The position numbers and the translations under genes are program-made. From NCBI GenBank assembly GCA_958402075.1, contig CATXSD010000109.1:1-8709 (forward strand): a stretch of 8,709 bases of DNA. The letters run 5' to 3'. This document shows positions 5,501 through 8,709 of this stretch, piece by piece. Origin of the DNA: Mediterranea massiliensis (GTDB lineage: Bacteria; Bacteroidota; Bacteroidia; Bacteroidales; Bacteroidaceae). How positions within the stretch are numbered: position 1 is the stretch's first letter; every line of letters begins with the position of its first letter. The notes below the pieces were generated by a model. The model was given only the letters and a program-made list of their open reading frames with translations, made no database searches and was not told the origin of the DNA.

Positions 5501-7146
5501 AGAGCATCACGCCCCAGTTCTCTGGCCGTGCCACTGGTCATGTACACTTCTATGGCAAGTTCAAGGCCCTCACCATGGAAGGCCGTGTCTACGGCGACGC
5601 GTCCATGAAGGTCGATGTGCTCAATACCACCTTCTCCGTCCGCGACAGCATCTACATTGCCCCGGACGGACTCACGTTCCGCAACAACCGCCTCTACGAT
5701 ACCCAGGGCCACCAGGGCACCATGAGCGGCTATCTCCACTACAACCACTTCAAGGACCTCAACTACCGTTTCAACTTCGATGTCAGCAACATGCTGTTGC
5801 TCAACACCCGCGAGTCGGCCGATTTCCCCTTCTATGGAACCGTTTACGGCACCGGTACCGCCAGTATCGCCGGCAATGCGGCCGATGGTGTCAACATCAA
5901 CGTCGCCATGAGCACCGGTCGCAACTCCAACTTTACGTATATCAAGGACAATGTCACTTCGGCGGTGTCCAACCAGTTCATCCGCTTTGTCGACAAGACT
6001 CCCCGCCGTGCCGTGCAGGACAGCGTCCTGGTTTCCATCTACGAGCGGGCCCGCCGCGAGATGGCTGCCGAAGAAGAACTGCGTAGTTCCGATACCGACA
6101 TCCGCCTGAACCTCATTGTCGACGCCACCCCCGATGCCACCATGCGCATCATCATGGATCCTGTGGCGGGCGACTATATCAGTGGCCGTGGTTCCGGCAA
6201 CATCCGTACCGAGTTCTACAACAAGGGCGATGTCAAGCTGTTCGGCAATTACACCATCAATCAGGGAGTCTACAAGTTCAGCCTGCAGGAAGTCATCCGC
6301 AAGGACTTTGTCATCAGGAACGGCAGTTCCATCACCTTCAACGGTGAGCCGCTCAACGCCACCCTCGACATCCATGCCAACTATACCGTCAACTCCGCTT
6401 CGCTGAACGACCTCATCCCCAATGCCAGTAGCTTTGTGGATCAGACCAATGTTAAGGTCAACTGTGTGATGGACCTCACCGGCCAGCTCACTTCGCCCAA
6501 CATCAAGCTCGACCTCGAGCTGCCCAACGAGCGCGACGAGGTGGAAGTCCTTGTCCGCAACTACATCCCCACGGACGAGCAGATGAACATGCAGATTCTC
6601 TACCTGCTGGGTATCGGCAAGTTCTATCCTTCCGAAACCTTCGGCACGGGCCAGAACTCCGACATGATGTCCAGCGTCCTCTCCTCCACCCTGTCCGGCC
6701 AGCTCAACAATGCCCTTTCCCAGATCATTGACAACAACAACTGGAACGTCGGCACCAATTTCAGTACCGGCGAGAAGGGCTGGACCGACATGGAGTTCGA
6801 AGGCATGCTTTCCGGCCAGCTGCTCAACAACCGCCTGCTCATCAACGGTAACTTCGGCTATCGCGACAATCCGATGGCCAATACCAACTTCGTGGGCGAC
6901 TTCGAGGCCGAGTGGCTTGTCAACCGCTCCGGCGACATCCGCCTGAAGGCCTACAACGAGACCAACGACCGCTATTATACCCGTACCAACCTCACCACGC
7001 AGGGCATCGGCATCATCTTCCGCAAGGACTTCGACAAGTGGAACGATCTGTTCTTCTGGAAGAAGTGGAAACTATTCCGGCTCAAGCAGCTGCGTCCCAA
7101 GCAGGACGCTCAGCCGGTTGTGCCCGATACCACCTCCACCCGCTGA
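2596..7146 (+). CDS. tamB: TamB-like translocation and assembly module protein (AsmA-like family, DUF490)
   Basis: 1516 residues from the GTG at 2596. The N-terminus is one hydrophobic anchor (residues 1-20) followed by a periplasmic region. Residues 30-110 resemble the AsmA-like start of TamB, with LLNRIVVEDLLVDD and a LLKGRISISNIQFFGFNI stretch. A very long run of beta-rich repeats follows, as in the hydrophobic groove ('beta-taco') fold. The C-terminal DUF490/TamB domain covers about the last 350 residues, with SGRGSGNIRTEFYNKGDVKL near residue 1195, then NYTINQGVYKF and NERDEVEVLVRNYIPTDEQM. Such proteins span the periplasm and help lipid transport to, or protein assembly in, the outer membrane, often with a TamA-type barrel; none is encoded here. 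Two charged or proline-rich linkers stand out: SGKKEKLP (near 4478-4500) and RRRRKAPAPVP (4921-4953). The true start is probably 21-30 bases upstream at a non-ATG codon, because the frame is open from 2560 and adds RRLKQTIR, a normal positive flank for the anchor. C-ending codons become more dominant toward the 3' end. Confidence 0.93.
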   Translation: MVGILISFYIVITLLLNIPYVQQQLSVLVTHELEALLDTRLRVGRISLGLLNRIVVEDLLVDDRSGKEMLKATRLSAKFDLLSLLKGRISISNIQFFGFNIRLEKATPEAAPNFQFLIDTFASKDTVPKETRLDLRINSLLIRRGRLSYNVLSEAETPGRFNAGHVNLSDIIASISLKALRNDTIHAAVKRMSFKEQSSGFELDRLGLEVIGNDKGMQIAGLRIDLPRTDLQMDTIRMEYDSLAALKDFVHQVRFACRLQPSTLTLGDLSAFIPALKPFADPLQLEAEAGGTVDALNCPLLSISSGDHFVLQGDVSFQDLSSGGDAYVFGNLSRLYADPEGVAFFVRNLSSHYTGVPPVLQRLGTISFRGELSGYFTDLVTYGNIRTNLGVIRTDIKLSSYTEADRHILSYSGDMKTSGFQLGRLTGNAKLGNITFNVKLDGRHAANTYPAITAKGLVSSIDYSGYTYENITLDGEYRHGGFTGGVRLEDENASLALNGTINAVSKVPTFNFLASVNHIRPHALHLTKKYEGAEFSVRLKADFTGGSIDEMDGEINIDSLEYTSPENSYFLDNLKLVASRSDDHRKRLDFISPFLRGNIEGDYSYRTLPASFLNILRRYLPAVLPTSGKKEKLPETANNFGFDFHIYDTELLSKVFGIPLTVYTHSTLKGYFNDKLGRIRMEGYFPHLRYGNKFIESGLLLCENPSDCFHARVRFTNRHADDAVNVSLEARAQNDSLQTVLNWGNNGTVTYSGQLSATTRFMRHQLEEATGKTVSRRRRKAPAPVPALKTVVDIHPTDVILNDTLWNIRPSQVVLDSGRVYIHDFQFTNRRRYLHADGIVSDRPQDTVRLDLQQINIGYVFDIANLGVNFQGEATGPAYASGVLGTPVMSTDLFIHNLGINDGLLGDADIHGEWHHDVKGIYLDARIREADIARTRVHGFIYPIKPTSSLDLQIDADSTNLQFIHYYMQSITPQFSGRATGHVHFYGKFKALTMEGRVYGDASMKVDVLNTTFSVRDSIYIAPDGLTFRNNRLYDTQGHQGTMSGYLHYNHFKDLNYRFNFDVSNMLLLNTRESADFPFYGTVYGTGTASIAGNAADGVNINVAMSTGRNSNFTYIKDNVTSAVSNQFIRFVDKTPRRAVQDSVLVSIYERARREMAAEEELRSSDTDIRLNLIVDATPDATMRIIMDPVAGDYISGRGSGNIRTEFYNKGDVKLFGNYTINQGVYKFSLQEVIRKDFVIRNGSSITFNGEPLNATLDIHANYTVNSASLNDLIPNASSFVDQTNVKVNCVMDLTGQLTSPNIKLDLELPNERDEVEVLVRNYIPTDEQMNMQILYLLGIGKFYPSETFGTGQNSDMMSSVLSSTLSGQLNNALSQIIDNNNWNVGTNFSTGEKGWTDMEFEGMLSGQLLNNRLLINGNFGYRDNPMANTNFVGDFEAEWLVNRSGDIRLKAYNETNDRYYTRTNLTTQGIGIIFRKDFDKWNDLFFWKKWKLFRLKQLRPKQDAQPVVPDTTSTR

Positions 7147-7212
7147 TTCCCGTTTTTTCCACCTCGGAATAATACAGGACGTGTCAAAATAGAAAAGTAT
7201 AATCAAGACACA

Positions 7213-7241
7213 ATGTCATCCTAAACGAAATGAAGGACCTC
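7213..7241. repeat. Degenerate arm of a dispersed intergenic repeat
   Basis: The segment starting ATGTCATCCTAAACGAAA and running into TGAAGGACCTC resembles a short dispersed element I remember from many Bacteroidetes intergenic regions (consensus close to GTCATCCTGAACGAAG, then TGAAGGATCTC). It usually occurs as inverted pairs. Here only the inner part of the partner arm remains (7266-7276). The assignment to a family is from memory. Confidence 0.4.
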
Positions 7242-7276
7242 AAAACACAACAAACAGTTGGTTTCAAGATCCTTCA
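7231..7276 (-). terminator. Long hairpin after proS, possible terminator or 3' stability element
   Basis: The arms are 7231-7246 (TGAAGGACCTCAAAAC) and 7261-7276 (GTTTCAAGATCCTTCA), with an inner stem CAAC (7248-7251) and GTTG (7257-7260), a 5-base loop and one bulged base (7247). In minus-strand RNA all 20 positions pair, three of them as G-U (7238/7269, 7241/7266, 7242/7265). In plus-strand RNA the same three positions are C-A mismatches. The minus-strand sequence after the hairpin is U-rich (UUUCGUUU) but not a clean U-run. It begins 32 bases after the proS stop codon, so it is best read as part of the proS 3' end. Confidence 0.4.
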
Positions 7277-7308
7277 CTCGTAGCTCGTAGCTCATAGCTC
7301 GTCACTCC
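7274..7308. repeat. Five-copy heptamer tandem repeat abutting the proS stop codon
   Basis: Five 7-base units follow each other without gaps. The three central units (7281-7301) are TAGCTCG, TAGCTCA and TAGCTCG. The outer units are TCACTCG (7274-7280) and TCACTCC (7302-7308). The shared pattern is TNRCTCN. The array ends exactly where the proS stop codon begins (7309) and overlaps the right arm of the hairpin by three bases. Confidence 0.75.
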
Positions 7309-8709
7309 TTAATACGAGCGTGCGAAAATCACGCGGCAGGCCGACGGTTTGCCCGTCACCATACACTTGCCCGGCTCCTTGTCGCCCGGCACGAACGAGT
7401 CGAATGGGATGCAGCGGATGGTCGCCTTCGTCTCCTCCTTGATCTTCTCCTCGGTTTCGGTCGTTCCGTCCCAGTGGGCCAGGATGAATCCGCCTTCCTC
7501 AATCTTCTCCTTGAATTCGTCGTAGCTGTCCACCGTCGTGATGCGGCTGTTGCGGTATTTCAGTGCCTTCTGGTAGATGTTCTGCTGTATCTCTTCCAGC
7601 AGGTTCTTTACATATTCCTCGATGCCGTCGCACGAGCGTGTTTCCTTCTCCAGCGTGTCGCGGCGCATCACCTCTACCGTGTTGTTTTCCAGGTCGCGTC
7701 CGCCCATCACCAGACGAACCGGCACACCCTTCACCTCGTAGTCGGCAAACTTGAAGCCCGGACGTTTGTTGTCCGCGTTGTCATATTTCACCGAGATACC
7801 CATGGCCTTCAGCTTGTCTACGATGCCGGCCACCTTCTGGTCAATCTTCTGCAGCATCTCCGCATTCTTGTAGATGGGGACGATGACTACCTGTATCGGT
7901 GCCAGATGCGGCGGCAGTACCAGTCCGTTGTCGTCGGAGTGCGTCATGATCAGCGCGCCCATCAGTCGGGTCGATACGCCCCACGACGTAGCCCATACAT
8001 ACTCCAGCTTGTTTTCCTTGTTTACGAACTGCACGTCGAAAGCCTTCGCGAAGTTCTGTCCCAGGAAATGCGACGTACCGCTCTGCAGTGCCTTTCCGTC
8101 CTGCATCATGGCCTCGATGGTGTATGTGTTCAGGGCGCCGGCAAAACGCTCGTTGGCCGATTTCACACCCTTGATTACCGGTACGGCCATATACTTCTCC
8201 GCAAAGTCGGCATATACGTTCAGCATCTTCACCGCTTCGGCTTCGGCCTCCTCTTTTGTGGCGTGGGCCGTGTGTCCCTCCTGCCACAGGAACTCAGCCG
8301 TACGCAGGAAGAGGCGTGTACGCATCTCCCAGCGGAACACGTTGGCCCATTGGTTGCACAGGATGGGCAGGTCGCGGTACGAGTTGATCCAGTTCTTGTA
8401 CGTATTCCAGATGATGGTTTCCGATGTCGGACGGATGATGAGTTCCTCCTCCAGCTTGGCTGCGGGGTCCACTACCACGCCGCCGCCGTTGGGGTCGTTC
8501 TTCAGTCGGTAGTGTGTCACCACCGCACATTCCTTGGCGAATCCCTCCACGTGTTCGGCTTCGCGGCTCAGGAACGATTTCGGAATCAGCAGCGGGAAGT
8601 AGGCGTTCACGTGTCCCGTTTCCTTGAACATGTTGTCCAGCTGACGCTGCATTTTCTCCCAGATTGCGTATCCGTAGGGCTTGATTACCATACATCCGCG
8701 CACTGCCGA
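7309..8709 (-). CDS. proS: Prolyl-tRNA synthetase, archaeal/eukaryotic type, 5' end outside the window
   Basis: 466 residues are visible and the frame is still open at the window edge, where the first residues read SAVRGCMVIKPYGYAIWEKM. About 30 N-terminal residues should be missing, from the usual length of this type (recalled as near 500). The enzyme attaches proline to tRNA-Pro. Class II synthetase features, counted from the first visible residue: RPTSE (93-97), motif 2 FRWEMR (125-130), the TSH loop (212-214) and motif 3 GVSTRLMGALI (244-254). Only about 115 residues separate motifs 2 and 3, so the INS editing domain of E. coli-type ProRS is absent. An anticodon-binding domain follows (PIQVVIVPIYKN onward), then the C-terminal domain with cysteines in RCIPF, KCMV and ACRV. 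The last residue is tyrosine (ARSY), as in the T. thermophilus type, where it reaches the active site. It is convergent with tamB. Confidence 0.98.
   Translation of the reverse strand, partial: SAVRGCMVIKPYGYAIWEKMQRQLDNMFKETGHVNAYFPLLIPKSFLSREAEHVEGFAKECAVVTHYRLKNDPNGGGVVVDPAAKLEEELIIRPTSETIIWNTYKNWINSYRDLPILCNQWANVFRWEMRTRLFLRTAEFLWQEGHTAHATKEEAEAEAVKMLNVYADFAEKYMAVPVIKGVKSANERFAGALNTYTIEAMMQDGKALQSGTSHFLGQNFAKAFDVQFVNKENKLEYVWATSWGVSTRLMGALIMTHSDDNGLVLPPHLAPIQVVIVPIYKNAEMLQKIDQKVAGIVDKLKAMGISVKYDNADNKRPGFKFADYEVKGVPVRLVMGGRDLENNTVEVMRRDTLEKETRSCDGIEEYVKNLLEEIQQNIYQKALKYRNSRITTVDSYDEFKEKIEEGGFILAHWDGTTETEEKIKEETKATIRCIPFDSFVPGDKEPGKCMVTGKPSACRVIFARSY

Noticed and set aside
5044..6375. Long minus-strand open frame (443 codons) inside tamB
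   Set aside because: It is the mirror of the C-ending codons of tamB, giving a sequence dominated by V, G, D, A and E with no recognisable motif.
7181..7211. GTGTC...GACAC inverted repeat after tamB, considered as a tamB terminator or an insertion-sequence end
   Set aside because: The arms are only 5 bp with a 21-base loop, no U-run follows, and there is no transposase or target-site duplication nearby.
7274..7308. Heptamer array considered as a CRISPR-like array
   Set aside because: The units are 7 bp with no spacers and no cas genes, so this is a simple tandem repeat.
1..8709. Search for an undescribed defence, secretion or mobile system
   Set aside because: All large coding regions are housekeeping families (ribosomal proteins, TsaD, CinA domain, TamB, ProS). 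No unexplained gene cluster, integrase, toxin or repeat-spacer array is present.

Overview
The window looks like ordinary chromosome from a member of the Bacteroidales, most likely Bacteroidaceae. The evidence is a bL28-bL33-DUF4295 cluster (DUF4295 is a Bacteroidetes family), a Bacteroidetes-style TamB, an archaeal/eukaryote-type ProRS, general lack of Shine-Dalgarno sequences, and promoter-like boxes fitting the Bacteroides -7 consensus TAnnTTTG. The species cannot be named from the sequence alone.

Layout from left to right. Bases 1-196 hold a possible C-terminal tail of a plus-strand gene (1-99) with its own terminator-like hairpin, then the terminator of the leftward ribosomal operon (132-171). 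Bases 197-838 encode, all on the minus strand, a DUF4295 protein (probably ribosomal protein bL38), bL33 (rpmG) and bL28 (rpmB). Bases 839-959 are a spacer with a probable rpmB promoter. Bases 960-2462 encode, on the minus strand, a stand-alone CinA C-terminal domain (NMN amidohydrolase) and TsaD (tRNA t6A synthesis), 12 bp apart. Bases 2463-2595 are a short divergent promoter region. Bases 2596-7146 encode a 1516-residue TamB-like envelope protein on the plus strand. Bases 7147-7308 are a convergent spacer with a long hairpin and a heptamer tandem repeat. Bases 7309-8709 are the 3' part of proS on the minus strand, cut by the window edge.

Function. The leftward block is mainly about translation: TsaD modifies ANN-decoding tRNAs, and bL28, bL33 and the DUF4295 protein are large-subunit proteins. 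The CinA domain recycles a by-product of NAD metabolism. The rightward tamB gene builds the cell envelope and shares only its promoter region with tsaD. ProS charges tRNA-Pro and converges on tamB.

I found no mobile element, CRISPR array, defence system or RNA gene, and no clearly new system. The observations most worth checking are small: a Shine-Dalgarno-like sequence in front of rpmG in a lineage that normally lacks them, a tamB gene without an ATG start, and a 3' hairpin next to proS that pairs fully only as RNA of the proS strand and adjoins a heptamer array ending at the proS stop codon.
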